Origin: Saccharofermentans sp.
GTDB lineage: Bacteria; Bacillota; Clostridia; Saccharofermentanales; Saccharofermentanaceae
Length of the DNA stretch: 64,000 bases
Direction: 5' to 3'
NCBI GenBank assembly: GCA_024688685.1
Contig: JAILDX010000039.1
Span: forward strand, 1-64,000
This document shows positions 25,848 to 34,552 of the stretch, piece after piece (position 1 is the first letter of the stretch; each line of letters starts with the position of its first letter). The notes under the pieces were generated by a model. That model had not been told where the DNA came from. It was given only the letters and a program-made list of their open reading frames with translations, and did not search any database. The position numbers and the translations under genes were made by a program.

Positions 25848-26409
25848 GATGCTGCCTCAGTATCTGCGGCTTTGTGAATACATAGAAATAGAGCAGGACC
25901 GTACATGCATAGAAGAAGAGCCTGCCTATGATCGTGTGCGATATGAAATAATAATCCATGCCTCCGAAATACACGACGGCACAGATAATGAATATCCTCA
26001 GGACATTGAAGATGAATATCATGAGCGTTCCCGTAAGTCCCACAATGACTCTCTCGTAATGTGAGTACACCTTAAAGAAAATCAGAAGTGAGAGGAACGC
26101 CAGTATCTCGATAACACCTGAACACTCAAAATCGATATAGAGTGACAGGTTCGCGGAATTGTGGCTGATGAACAGTATTCCCGCGCGGAAATATGAGTCA
26201 TACATCCCTGTAAGCTCGCCTAATATCCCGGCAACAGCCGCCACCTGCTTCTGTAGGATCGGAACAGCCACCGGTTCGATATAGATCATCGCAAAGGTAA
26301 AGAATCCAATACTCCCTGTCACATAATACCAGAAGCCAAGCTTGGAACGGTATAGAACAGTGAGGACATATATCCAGACTATGAGGAGACAGAGGACGAT
26401 CCAGTTCAT
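25816..26409 (-). CDS. xrtG: Exosortase XrtG
   Basis: The 197-aa polytopic membrane protein carries the exosortase catalytic triad: Cys96 in DFECSG, Arg138 in NVLRIF and His158 in FISHTIIGR. Length and motifs match the Gram-positive exosortase family XrtG. It should cleave the C-terminal sorting signal of the 245-aa CTERM protein encoded just upstream. It overlaps the glycosyltransferase gene by 32 bases. Start M-N-W-I follows the upstream stop by about six bases. Confidence 0.88.
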   Translation of the reverse strand: MNWIVLCLLIVWIYVLTVLYRSKLGFWYYVTGSIGFFTFAMIYIEPVAVPILQKQVAAVAGILGELTGMYDSYFRAGILFISHNSANLSLYIDFECSGVIEILAFLSLLIFFKVYSHYERVIVGLTGTLMIFIFNVLRIFIICAVVYFGGMDYYFISHTIIGRLFFYACTVLLYFYVFTKPQILRQHLGGFRHDYAE

Positions 26410-26415
26410 TGGCTA

Positions 26416-27153
26416 TTACTCTTTAACGGTCTCGTCCTTACCCTTGTAAAACTTAGTGATTCCGATAACTGCCAGCAGGACAGCTATGCCGATACCGATG
26501 ATGGCACCTGTCGGTGTTCCTGCAACGGAAACGCCTGAACCGCCAAGAGTATGGTTGCTCAGCGTTATCGTTCCTATCTCTTCAGGAGATATGCCATAGG
26601 CTTCCGCAAGATCTGCAAGACTGATCTTGAACTCGATCTCAGGAGCTCTCGTATCATTATTGTGGACATAAGGCTGATCATAAACTGTGTAAGATACAGT
26701 GCTCGACAGCATAGCGGGCTGCCAGTGAGTCCTGTCACCTCTTACCCCTATCGAGAGATTTGAGCCGTATGAGCCCAGAGTCGTCGGAGCTGCATTTGAG
26801 AAATAATTATTGTCCAGACAGACATGGAACTCCTGATCGATACCGTTGATCTTGAGTCTGAATGCGTCGAAGGGGAAAGGCGTATTCATCAGGTCACACA
26901 TCTTGATGTGACCATAGAGATACTCCCCGTCAGTATAGAGCTGTGCAATATGAACACCTGTTCCGTTCCACGCGCTGTATGTGATATTGGTCTCGGGAAC
27001 ACCGCTCCAGTCACCGTAGACACCGTCGATCTGAATATTCGCCGATACATCGGCAGGATTTGTGTCAGCCATTACCGGAACACTTCTCATGCCGATAAAT
27101 ACCACAAGGACTGCAGATGATAAAACCGTAACAACCTTCCTCAGATTCCTCAT
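26416..27153 (-). CDS. CTERM-tagged secreted protein, probable XrtG substrate
   Basis: The 245-aa product has an N-terminal signal peptide (cut near VMADT, residue 30), a beta-rich extracellular domain, and a C-terminal tag: short Gly/Pro-rich linker (VAGTPTGAIIG), membrane helix and basic end (KFYKGKDE). This is the Firmicutes CTERM layout seen next to XrtG. It lies between the PTPS-like gene and xrtG. The protein is likely processed and surface-displayed; its own activity is unknown. Confidence 0.8.
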   Translation of the reverse strand: MRNLRKVVTVLSSAVLVVFIGMRSVPVMADTNPADVSANIQIDGVYGDWSGVPETNITYSAWNGTGVHIAQLYTDGEYLYGHIKMCDLMNTPFPFDAFRLKINGIDQEFHVCLDNNYFSNAAPTTLGSYGSNLSIGVRGDRTHWQPAMLSSTVSYTVYDQPYVHNNDTRAPEIEFKISLADLAEAYGISPEEIGTITLSNHTLGGSGVSVAGTPTGAIIGIGIAVLLAVIGITKFYKGKDETVKE

Positions 27154-27590
27154 AACTCTTCCTCCCCTAATACAAGACCTCTGTACTTGAGCAGCATATT
27201 GTAATTCTTCGTGCTGACGTTATCGTTCAGACATGTACCCATTATCCTGTCGCTGACGCTGTAAGACGTCATGGGGTTGTCCGAAATCTCGATGCTCATC
27301 AGCTTTATCCCCTTGCTCATAAGCTCGTCGTGAAGTGTCTCATAGAACCTGTCCCCCATCTCCTCGATACTGGGATACGCTCCCTCAAAGTATTCGAGAT
27401 CATTGAGATACCTGTTCTCAAATCCCTTCACAAAATCCCTTAAGACCTCATCGGTCTCCTGTTCCTTACTGTCATCCTCATAACCCGCTGTGGCGGTCAT
27501 AGTAAATGTATGAACATGCTCGTTCTCCCGTGCACCCGATATACTGTGCGATGCATTGAATCTGTATTCAAGCTTTACAAGTCTGTTCAT
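27150..27590 (-). CDS. 6-pyruvoyl tetrahydropterin synthase-like protein B (XrtG cluster head)
   Basis: The 146-aa product matches the PTPS/QueD fold (YRFNASHSI, then NEHVHTFTMT with the paired histidines). It is the first gene of the XrtG cluster and overlaps the substrate gene by four bases. It differs strongly from the other PTPS-like protein of the cluster. The reaction is unknown; a queuosine or folate pathway role is not supported by context. Confidence 0.7.
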   Translation of the reverse strand: MNRLVKLEYRFNASHSISGARENEHVHTFTMTATAGYEDDSKEQETDEVLRDFVKGFENRYLNDLEYFEGAYPSIEEMGDRFYETLHDELMSKGIKLMSIEISDNPMTSYSVSDRIMGTCLNDNVSTKNYNMLLKYRGLVLGEEEL

Positions 27591-27599
27591 AATTCACCT

Positions 27600-27650
27600 C
27601 ACCTTATATTATAAAATGCCCTATGGACAATATCCAAGGGCACTTTAATT
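27600..27650 (-). promoter_or_regulatory. Hairpin and promoter between ABC permease and XrtG cluster
   Basis: An imperfect inverted repeat (GCCCT / AGGGC near 27614 and 27638) may end the ABC operon. It overlaps a promoter-like TTGGAT and TATAAT spaced by 18 bp, about 15-20 bases before the ribosome binding site of the first XrtG-cluster gene. Confidence 0.45.
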
Positions 27651-27699
27651 AAAATAATATTAAAATTTGACAGGTCTTCTGTAATCTTTAACGACCGTT

Positions 27700-30048
27700 T
27701 TACTCCTCTGCCAAGAGTCCTGCGGGCTCGATCCTTCTGATCGACAGTGAGCATACGAGCGATGTGATCATTGCAACTGCAAGGATACCTGCAAGTGTTG
27801 CTGCAAGCCCATAAGCCGGTATTGATATGTCGATCTTTCCCATCCCGAAAAAGGAGAGCGACACACTCATTACGAATGATGCTACAGGTGCAGATACTGC
27901 CGAACCGATGAGAACACCGATGAGTATCGCGGGAACATTTGAGATCATTGTCTGGACCATAAGCTGCCCCGATGTGAATCCCAGTGCCTTGTTTACACCG
28001 TAATTGCGTCTCTCGCGGATGATCTTTGAACGGACGAGAAGTATCTCAACAAAGATTACGATCATGGCTGTAACTGCAAGCACCGCAACGCAGATGATAT
28101 ACATGGAATTGGATACTGTGGAGATTGTCTCCGATACTACCTGTGCAGAATCATCAACAGATGCGTTCGTGAACTTTGAGATATCATCCGAAAGCTTTGA
28201 AAAATCAACTCCGTCCTTCGCATATATCAGATAAGCAACTGTGCTCTGATCACCGAGGAACCTGAGTGCTCCGTCGTCGGAAAGGATGCACTTGCGTCCC
28301 ATGTGATTGATCTTCTGGTCGAGTCCGCAGACGACGTATTCAATGTGCTTTGAACCGTAATCGATATAGATGATATCTCCCAGTCCCACGCCGAATTCGT
28401 CGGCTACCTTCCTGGTGAGACAGATCTCCTTTGATGTTTCGGGAAGACGTCCCTCGATCATCATGTTGTGCTCGATGAGTGACGGAATGTCGTAAACATC
28501 TATGCTGACTGTGGACGTAACATCACCTGCTCTTAAAGTGGGCTCCACCGTGTAGGAGATCAGGACGTGATCGACCGAATCCAGAGCCTTGATGTCATCA
28601 AAGATGTCGCGTGATTCAGTGACCTGTGCCGTCGGAACTTCAAGACCTGACAGATCCATTATCGCCTCAGTCTTGCCGCCGAATGTACCTACCATCGCGA
28701 AACCGACATTGTTTGAGATCGCGATGATCGCAACGATTATCGTAATAACAAAATTGCGTCTCTTGTCACCAAACAGTTCCTTGAGCGAGAGCGTTACCGG
28801 AACGGGCAGCCCGCTGCTCTCAAAAGGCAGGTGATTGCGCTTGAAATTGTGGTTGTTGATGCCGCCTCTCAGGCAGTCGAGAACTGATACTTTCGTGTAC
28901 TGTCTTGACGATACCAGGCACGCGATTATGACCATCAGAACAATAGCTGCAACGACAGTTCCTGCAACAGCATAATTGTAAGACTGGTTCCAGGGGAGTC
29001 CCAGGATAAGAGCTACGATATTGCCGACTGCATTCTGAGTAATTGCCGTGAGTGCAACGCCTGTCAGAGCGCCTGTAAGTGCAGCTGCTGCATTCTCGAG
29101 AACGATCGCCAGCGACAGCTCAGCAGTTTTGTAGCCTGCAGCTTCCAGGATGCCGGTGTTTTTCATGTTGCGCTCGATGAAGTTCCTGATAGAGAAACTG
29201 ATTATGATCAGCGCGATAAGCATGACGAGCATTGCAAAGACCATGAAGATCGCCATAACGATCTGCGGCATAAACGATCCGCCGCCCTTCATATCCCACC
29301 AGTTAACCTCCAGAGGGTTAACGGAATTGCGCGATTCATCTGCGGAGATCCAGTTCTGGAATCTCTCCCAGAGGTCCTCGTGGATAGCGTAAACGTCAGC
29401 ATCCTCACCGCCCCTGTACTTAAGGGAACATCCGCTGATAAATGCCTCCGGATGGTCTCCCGTAATGCGCTCAAGCTCGCAGTCAGAGATATACATGTTG
29501 TAGACCGACAGATTGATCGACGAAGCAAACATCGGGTCAGAAACATAACCTGCTACCTTGTATGAATAAACATCGTCACCAAGCATGAATTCAATGGTGT
29601 CCCCAATCTCATACTGTGGCTTGATGTAGTAAGGAATGAGGATGTCGTTTTCCTTAAGAGATGACGTATCAAATGCCAGCGTATTGATCGTTCTTTCTTC
29701 CTCGTACGATCCGAAAAGGAACTGGAAAGAAGACCACTCATCACTTATCTTCGGATTCCTGTATTTCGCAGTAGCACTGTCCGCCCTGCTCTTGTCATGT
29801 TCCTTTACATCACTGTTCTCAAGAAAGCTTTCTTCAAGCTCATCAGCAGCAAACTCGGGAACCCAGTAATATACGTGAGCCGTATTGTGCTCTTCTGCCG
29901 AGACATCCATCTCATTCCCAAGATCAGTCAGAACTGATGCACCTGTGTAAAGAAGGAATGATGCCAGAAATGACAGGACGATAAGGGTTATTATGTCACC
30001 CTTCTGCTTCTTTGCATTGTTCTTTGCAATAAAGAAAATATGATACAT
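27700..30048 (-). CDS. FtsX/MacB-family ABC transporter permease
   Basis: The 782-aa permease has an N-terminal helix, a large extracytoplasmic domain, three helices near 265-385, a second extracytoplasmic domain and three C-terminal helices, the two-repeat FtsX layout of Bce-type or lipoprotein-export transporters. It begins one base after the ATPase stop. Such pairs often handle antimicrobial peptides and are controlled by OmpR-type regulators; that agrees with the operator found upstream. The substrate is unknown. Confidence 0.85.
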   Translation of the reverse strand: MYHIFFIAKNNAKKQKGDIITLIVLSFLASFLLYTGASVLTDLGNEMDVSAEEHNTAHVYYWVPEFAADELEESFLENSDVKEHDKSRADSATAKYRNPKISDEWSSFQFLFGSYEEERTINTLAFDTSSLKENDILIPYYIKPQYEIGDTIEFMLGDDVYSYKVAGYVSDPMFASSINLSVYNMYISDCELERITGDHPEAFISGCSLKYRGGEDADVYAIHEDLWERFQNWISADESRNSVNPLEVNWWDMKGGGSFMPQIVMAIFMVFAMLVMLIALIIISFSIRNFIERNMKNTGILEAAGYKTAELSLAIVLENAAAALTGALTGVALTAITQNAVGNIVALILGLPWNQSYNYAVAGTVVAAIVLMVIIACLVSSRQYTKVSVLDCLRGGINNHNFKRNHLPFESSGLPVPVTLSLKELFGDKRRNFVITIIVAIIAISNNVGFAMVGTFGGKTEAIMDLSGLEVPTAQVTESRDIFDDIKALDSVDHVLISYTVEPTLRAGDVTSTVSIDVYDIPSLIEHNMMIEGRLPETSKEICLTRKVADEFGVGLGDIIYIDYGSKHIEYVVCGLDQKINHMGRKCILSDDGALRFLGDQSTVAYLIYAKDGVDFSKLSDDISKFTNASVDDSAQVVSETISTVSNSMYIICVAVLAVTAMIVIFVEILLVRSKIIRERRNYGVNKALGFTSGQLMVQTMISNVPAILIGVLIGSAVSAPVASFVMSVSLSFFGMGKIDISIPAYGLAATLAGILAVAMITSLVCSLSIRRIEPAGLLAEE

Positions 30049-30049
30049 A

Positions 30050-30802
30050 TTACCACCCCATCCCTGCGAGGAAATCCTTAAGTTTTCTGTGGCGTGCTTC
30101 GCCTGTTACATCACTGAGATCAATCTCATCCTTAACGATACCGTCGGCGATGTAGAGCACCCTGTTCCCGCGCTCTGCGGCCTTCACCGAGTGAGTTACC
30201 ATTACGATGCTCTGTCCCTGATCGTTAAGGTCAGTCAGGATATCGAGAACGTTCTCCGTATTCTGTGAGTTAAGTGCGCCTGTCGGCTCGTCCGCGAAAA
30301 GGATCTCGGGCCTGTTGATGACACCTCTCACTACTGCCACTCTCTGCTGCTGACCGCCTGATAACATGGTCGGGAACTTCTTCCAGTCCTGCTCCGTGAT
30401 CTCCACCTTATTGAGAAGATCCTTCGCTCTCTTTGCCAGTTCCCTGCGGTCCTTTGTGAGAAGAAGTCCGCTTACCATCACGTTGTCGAGCGCACTCATC
30501 GTATCGTTCAGATAGTTCTGCTGGAATACGAACCCGCAGTGGTTGCGTCTGAATACTGCCAGTTTGTCGTTGCTGTATTTCGAGATATCCTCGTTTCCGT
30601 ATCTGATGCTTCCCAGTGTCGGCCTGTCCATGCCGGAAAGTGAGTACAGAAGTGTGCTCTTTCCTGAACCGGAGTTACCCATTATGACCGTGAAGTCACC
30701 TTCATAGATCTTCAGATTGAGATTTTTGATTACGTGCTGCTGGACACTCTCATTTGAGTATGTCTTGCACAGATCGACTGCTTCGAGAATTACCTTTTTC
30801 AT
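30050..30802 (-). CDS. ABC transporter ATP-binding protein (MacB/LolD type)
   Basis: From the ATG at 30802, preceded by AAGGAGCGG, the product is 250 aa; the longer start at 30823 has no ribosome binding site. Walker A is GNSGSGKST (42-50), signature LSGGQQQR, Walker B ILFADEP, the LolD/MacB subclass. It pairs with the FtsX-like permease downstream. The gene is divergent from a 54-aa membrane peptide gene, and both share a direct-repeat operator. Confidence 0.88.
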   Translation of the reverse strand: MKKVILEAVDLCKTYSNESVQQHVIKNLNLKIYEGDFTVIMGNSGSGKSTLLYSLSGMDRPTLGSIRYGNEDISKYSNDKLAVFRRNHCGFVFQQNYLNDTMSALDNVMVSGLLLTKDRRELAKRAKDLLNKVEITEQDWKKFPTMLSGGQQQRVAVVRGVINRPEILFADEPTGALNSQNTENVLDILTDLNDQGQSIVMVTHSVKAAERGNRVLYIADGIVKDEIDLSDVTGEARHRKLKDFLAGMGW

Positions 30803-30880
30803 TGTTATCCGCTCCTTTTCCATAGCTTTGAGTCTATTCTATGGCATGGGACTTCATAAGTCTTAACGTGGAAATTAAAA

Positions 30881-30917
30881 GATTCTTAACTGATTCTTAA
30901 TAATGCTTTGCTATACT
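30881..30917 (+). promoter_or_regulatory. Direct-repeat operator and promoter, OmpR type
   Basis: GATTCTTAA repeats at 30881 and 30892 (11 bp apart) overlap the position of a missing -35 box; a -10 TATACT lies at 30912-30917. A further TCTTAAC is at 30861. This is the usual design of PhoB/OmpR-activated promoters. A close match occurs at 31703-31720. Confidence 0.6.
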
Positions 30918-30944
30918 CTAGTCGTGGAATGGAGGTGATGAGAC

Positions 30945-31109
30945 TTGAAAAAGTTGATTCTCAGCATAATGTCTGTTTTCAACGGGATCAGTTATCTGCT
31001 AATCGGGATCCATCAGACATTCTTTCTAAAGAAGGCGTACGTGCCTAACTCGAAGTCTTCATCAGTGAAGAAAATGAGAGCAAAAAGCAAAACAGGGCTG
31101 TCAGCATGA
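30945..31109 (+). CDS. 54-aa membrane peptide (TTG start)
   Basis: A TTG start with a very strong ribosome binding site (GGAGGTGAT, six bases upstream) opens a 54-codon frame. The product has one hydrophobic helix (about residues 4-26) and a basic, Ser/Lys-rich tail. It is divergent from the ABC operon, with a promoter and operator between them, and its stop codon lies inside a terminator. It may be a small regulator or accessory of the transporter. No family is recognised. Confidence 0.6.
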   Translation: MKKLILSIMSVFNGISYLLIGIHQTFFLKKAYVPNSKSSSVKKMRAKSKTGLSA

Positions 31110-31122
31110 CGGCCCTGTCTTT
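31091..31122. terminator. Bidirectional terminator
   Basis: ACAGGGC (31092-31098) pairs with GCCCTGT (31112-31118), followed by TCTTTTGTC on the plus strand and by TTTTGCTTTTTG on the minus strand. It serves the 54-aa gene and the convergent beta-rich protein gene. Confidence 0.8.
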
Positions 31123-31142
31123 TGTCTACACACTAAATTCCT

Positions 31143-31619
31143 TTATTTTGTCAATATCCTGAGCTCACTGTTCTTTCCGTTGATCTCGATGGTCAGATCA
31201 GCGTCATTATAGGTAGCACCGTCGTATGTAACAATGTTACCTTTGCCCTTATTTACTACATTGAAGCGTGTTTCCGGCTTAACTGTGACTGTTGCTGTCG
31301 AATCGATCAGATTAATGGAAAGCTCACCCTTTATGTCCTCAATATTGACCTCAACATCACCCTTGGAGTCGATTTCGAACTCATCGAAACTGATATTCCC
31401 GATGTCGATCTTTGAACCTTCACACTTGATCTCGATGTGCTCGCTGTTTACGGGAACCTCGATCAGAGCCTTGCCATTGCAGTCTGCAGCATCGAGCGTC
31501 AGGTCCGCCCTGTCGCGTGCGACATCCATCTTAACATTTTCCGGAATGCGGATATATCCGTCAGCGCCGTTTACTGTGAGTGCCAGATTGCCTTTAACAA
31601 CAATATCAAAATCTTTCAT
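31143..31619 (-). CDS. Beta-solenoid, DUF4097-like protein
   Basis: With the start at 31619 (GAGG nine bases upstream) the product is 158 aa; a longer frame from 31664 lacks a ribosome binding site. It consists of short repeating beta strands (for example KALIEVPVNSEHIEIKCEGSKI), as in DUF4097-type putative adhesin domains, with no signal peptide. Similar proteins lie in operons controlled by cell-envelope stress regulators. It is preceded by an operator-like repeat and follows the ABC-2 permease gene. Confidence 0.6.
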   Translation of the reverse strand: MKDFDIVVKGNLALTVNGADGYIRIPENVKMDVARDRADLTLDAADCNGKALIEVPVNSEHIEIKCEGSKIDIGNISFDEFEIDSKGDVEVNIEDIKGELSINLIDSTATVTVKPETRFNVVNKGKGNIVTYDGATYNDADLTIEINGKNSELRILTK

Positions 31620-31702
31620 ATCCTTTATCCTCGCTTTCGCTTTGTTGATGATTTGATGATACAACGCGTGCGGGGATAAATCTTGACGCCAAGCTTACTA
31701 AA

Positions 31703-31720
31703 TCCTTAACTGTTCCTTAC
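31703..31720 (-). promoter_or_regulatory. Second OmpR-type direct repeat
   Basis: TCCTTAACTG followed by TTCCTTACTG (repeat units CCTTA at 31704 and 31715, 11 bp apart) is nearly the same as the operator at 30881-30900. It lies in the 58-bp gap upstream of the beta-rich protein gene frame. Confidence 0.5.
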
Positions 31721-31722
31721 TG

Positions 31723-32799
31723 TTACTTGGATGCGAACAGATTGCGCAGCAGGTCAGATATCTCTGAACCGTAATTGAGCGGAATGTTTCCGAGGATCGT
31801 TATTATGCCAAGTATGATAATGTCCGGGATGTGAAGCTTGATGCCCCTTCTGAAGATAACATAAAGGATCAGCGTGAATATGCCGTACAGGAGACCGATG
31901 CCCAAGGATCCGCCCATGCTCAGCACCGCAGTAAACATGGTGATTGGTATCAGTAATCTGTAACCGAGAATGCTGTCGGATATTCCTCCGATCTTCTCAG
32001 CCTTTTTCTTAGTAAACAGCCATATTCCGAGAACTGTCAGTGCGATACCGGCTACTATCCATATTGTCATCCACACGATGTCCAGTGTCATAATTGGATC
32101 GATCTTATATCCTTTATACTTGCACGAGAACAGTCGCGAAAACCTGTCAGCAAAACCATAGATCAGGAACACAAGTCCGCCGCTGCAGTCCGAATCGGCT
32201 ACAATGCGCAGCGGTGTATATCTCAGTATCCCATCAAAGAAGAAACTGATCAGCATAATCGGGGTAATGATATACGCGAACGAGAACATAACGCCGTCAA
32301 AGGTATTGTTTGCCACCATGAAAGAAAACATGACCATACCGTAGAAGACAAGCCCCACACCGAGCAGAACGAAATACATGGAGATCAGCGCGCCCCTGTC
32401 GAGATTGTATATAGGGATGTATTTTGCTATCTTTGCATATCCCCATAAAAAAGATATTGTATGTGCCGCAAACAGCTGAACCGCACCGTTAATAAAATGG
32501 ATCAGCGCCAGTTTCCACCTGTCCAGAGGCAGCGAAAACCACGTATCCAGATTGCGCCTGTTCTTGAACTGTGTAAACTCAAGGATCCCGGCAAGGAAAG
32601 CCAGGAAGATCATATTGAAACCAAACGCCGTCAGTGTAAATGTATGGACAGTGCCCGCAGGATCATTTCCAAGGTTATACAATTGATAAGAGGAATGAAT
32701 ATCCGCATTTATTACGATTACCGAATAGAGGACCATGAGACAGAGTCTGAATACTGTCTTCTTGAAATGATATAACGCATATCTCAACTCACAATTCAT
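31723..32799 (-). CDS. ABC-2 type transporter membrane protein
   Basis: The 358-aa product has about nine hydrophobic helices, with a cytoplasmic amphipathic start (RYALYHFKKTVFRLC) typical of ABC-2 permeases. Its ATG overlaps the stop of the ATPase gene by four bases. The pair probably exports a peptide or lipid; no substrate clue is visible. Confidence 0.75.
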   Translation of the reverse strand: MNCELRYALYHFKKTVFRLCLMVLYSVIVINADIHSSYQLYNLGNDPAGTVHTFTLTAFGFNMIFLAFLAGILEFTQFKNRRNLDTWFSLPLDRWKLALIHFINGAVQLFAAHTISFLWGYAKIAKYIPIYNLDRGALISMYFVLLGVGLVFYGMVMFSFMVANNTFDGVMFSFAYIITPIMLISFFFDGILRYTPLRIVADSDCSGGLVFLIYGFADRFSRLFSCKYKGYKIDPIMTLDIVWMTIWIVAGIALTVLGIWLFTKKKAEKIGGISDSILGYRLLIPITMFTAVLSMGGSLGIGLLYGIFTLILYVIFRRGIKLHIPDIIILGIITILGNIPLNYGSEISDLLRNLFASK

Positions 32800-33686
32800 T
32801 TCGCATCGCCTCCTCTCAGCCTTCTGTCGATATCACCGATAAAAGCCTCCTCGAAATTGACATCCAGCTTATCAATGATCACCGGATCAAGGGCCCTGAG
32901 CGTCTCCTCAATCTCATCCGCACTGCCCTCCGCAACCAGCGTTGCAACACGTCCGACTATCTTGAGCGATTTGACGTTAAGCTGCGCAAACATGCTCTCT
33001 TCCGGAACTTCCTTAAACGCGAGCTGAAACTTGCTGAGATCCATCGACCGCTCAAGGATCTTGCCGGATCCGATGATGCGGTGCTCATCTATCATCGCAA
33101 ACTCATCGCAGAAATCCTCAAGCTCCTTCAGCGAGTGACTCGAGATAATAACTGTAGTTCCCTTCTCCTTTACCATCACGGAAAGCCTGTCCTTGAACTT
33201 CTTGCGGGCAAGAGGATCGAGGCCGTCGAAAGCCTCATCCAGCAACAGATATTTGGGAGCAACGGCGAAGGCGAGTGCCACGAAAGCCTGGCGTCTCATT
33301 CCTTTCGAGAACGTCCTCAGGGGTTTCTTGTCATTAAGATTGAAATCGTTGATTATCTCTCTGTAAACGCTCTCGTTGATGTCCGGATAGAACACCTTAT
33401 ACATCTTAAACAGCGTTTTGCACGACGTCTGGCCGCTGTAGTACGGATCGTCAGGCAGGAGGAAGATATCCTTTCTGGTGTTGTCATCCATCGGATCCTT
33501 TCCGTCGTACTCGATCTTCCCGCTCTGAGGGCGGTAAACGCCTGACATAAGTCTCAGCAGTGTAGACTTGCCGGCACCGTTGATGCCAACAAGCCCCAGA
33601 ACCTTTGAATTGCTAACCTCTAACTGCACATCCTCAAGGACCTTATTGTCCCCGAAACTATGTGACAAGCCGGATATCGTGATCAT
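32796..33686 (-). CDS. ABC transporter ATP-binding protein
   Basis: The 296-aa ATPase has Walker A GINGAGKST (34-42), signature TFSKGMRRQ, Walker B YLLLDEA, and a ~70-residue C-terminal extension, as in YtrB/CcmA-like subunits. GGAGGGTGGGG precedes the start closely. It forms a unit with the ABC-2 membrane protein downstream. A promoter with an extended -10 lies about 60 bases upstream. Confidence 0.85.
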   Translation of the reverse strand: MITISGLSHSFGDNKVLEDVQLEVSNSKVLGLVGINGAGKSTLLRLMSGVYRPQSGKIEYDGKDPMDDNTRKDIFLLPDDPYYSGQTSCKTLFKMYKVFYPDINESVYREIINDFNLNDKKPLRTFSKGMRRQAFVALAFAVAPKYLLLDEAFDGLDPLARKKFKDRLSVMVKEKGTTVIISSHSLKELEDFCDEFAMIDEHRIIGSGKILERSMDLSKFQLAFKEVPEESMFAQLNVKSLKIVGRVATLVAEGSADEIEETLRALDPVIIDKLDVNFEEAFIGDIDRRLRGGDAK

Positions 33687-33742
33687 GCCCCACCCTCCAT
33701 TCCTGAGTTGAATGCCGCCTTTTGAGTCGTCTTTCGATTTGG

Positions 33743-33751
33743 ATTATAACA
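33743..33751 (-). promoter_or_regulatory. Extended -10 promoter of ABC operon
   Basis: On the minus strand TGTTATAAT (33751-33743) is a consensus extended -10 element. No good -35 is visible. It lies 57 bases before the ATPase gene start. Confidence 0.5.
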
Positions 33752-33800
33752 TTTGTTAATTATGTATGGCGGATTGTCATTAAGATTTCATTTGATGGGC

Positions 33801-34292
33801 TTATTTGCTGTATTTGTTTGCGATGCCGCTTGCCGCATAACTGTAAGGCTTGATGCAGCAGAGATAACCGTAACTCATGACCCATCTGGTGATCTCTTTG
33901 ATGAGCATATTTGTCTTACCGTAACAGCCGATGTCGCAGTGGATCTGAAACGAAATGTTAAGGTCGTCGATGTTGATTTCTCTTGTCATGAGATCGAGCT
34001 CCAGATTCGCAAGGAGACCGTCCGCAACCTGCAGGCTGCGCGAGGTTTCTTCATTGATCTTCTGACGCAGATTCTGAATGCGTTTCATGTACTCAATGTT
34101 GTAGAAATAAATGCCGCCGTTTCCGCGTCTGTGAACGGCAATTACTTCAACCATTTTCGTCTGCACGTGGTTCTGACTGTCGGTGCCGACAGTGATCTCA
34201 TACTGCGCATCAGGCTCCTGCCCGATGTAGTCCGCGATGCGTGTGATGATGTGCTCCATGTCTATTTGGGCGCCATCTGCTGTCCTGAACAT
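33801..34292 (-). CDS. ykuK: YkuK-family RNase H-like protein
   Basis: From the ATG at 34292 (AAAGGAG nine bases upstream) the product is 163 aa and matches the YkuK family (PF04308 type), with ITVGTDSQNH near residues 33-42 as the RNase H-like acidic strand and DIGCYGKTNMLI further on. Function is not established; a nuclease-like fold is proposed for the family. It stands alone between the ABC operon and the tRNA array. Confidence 0.82.
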   Translation of the reverse strand: MFRTADGAQIDMEHIITRIADYIGQEPDAQYEITVGTDSQNHVQTKMVEVIAVHRRGNGGIYFYNIEYMKRIQNLRQKINEETSRSLQVADGLLANLELDLMTREINIDDLNISFQIHCDIGCYGKTNMLIKEITRWVMSYGYLCCIKPYSYAASGIANKYSK

Positions 34293-34379
34293 TTTGTGGT
34301 TCTCCTTTCTGTTTTTTCCCACCCGCATCATGCACAACCGGATCTTCAGTTTGCTTAAGTGGGTGATTTGATTTTACTT

Positions 34380-34467
34380 TGGCGCCGTGTGAGAGATTCG
34401 AACTCCCAGATCCGTGAAGATCAACAGTTTTCAAGACTGACCCTCCTCCCCGCTAAGGTAACACGGC
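34380..34467 (-). tRNA. tRNA-Ser(TGA)
   Basis: Acceptor GCCGTGT/ACACGGC, anticodon loop CTTGAAA with anticodon TGA, long variable arm as expected for serine, T loop TTCGAAT, encoded CCA. It is the last tRNA of the ten-gene array. Confidence 0.88.
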
Positions 34468-34475
34468 AGATTTGT

Positions 34476-34549
34476 TGGTAGTTCCTGCAGGATTTGAACC
34501 TGCACCAAAGGCTCCAAAGACCTGTGTGCTTTCATTACACCAAGGAACT
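34476..34549 (-). tRNA. tRNA-Gln(TTG)
   Basis: Acceptor AGTTCCT/AGGAACT, anticodon loop CTTTGGA (TTG), T loop TTCAAAT, encoded CCA. Nine bases separate it from the serine tRNA. Confidence 0.85.
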
Positions 34550-34552
34550 GAT

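Noticed and set aside
33753..34358. 201-codon plus-strand frame
   Set aside because: It is antisense to ykuK, whose family identity and ribosome binding site are clear.
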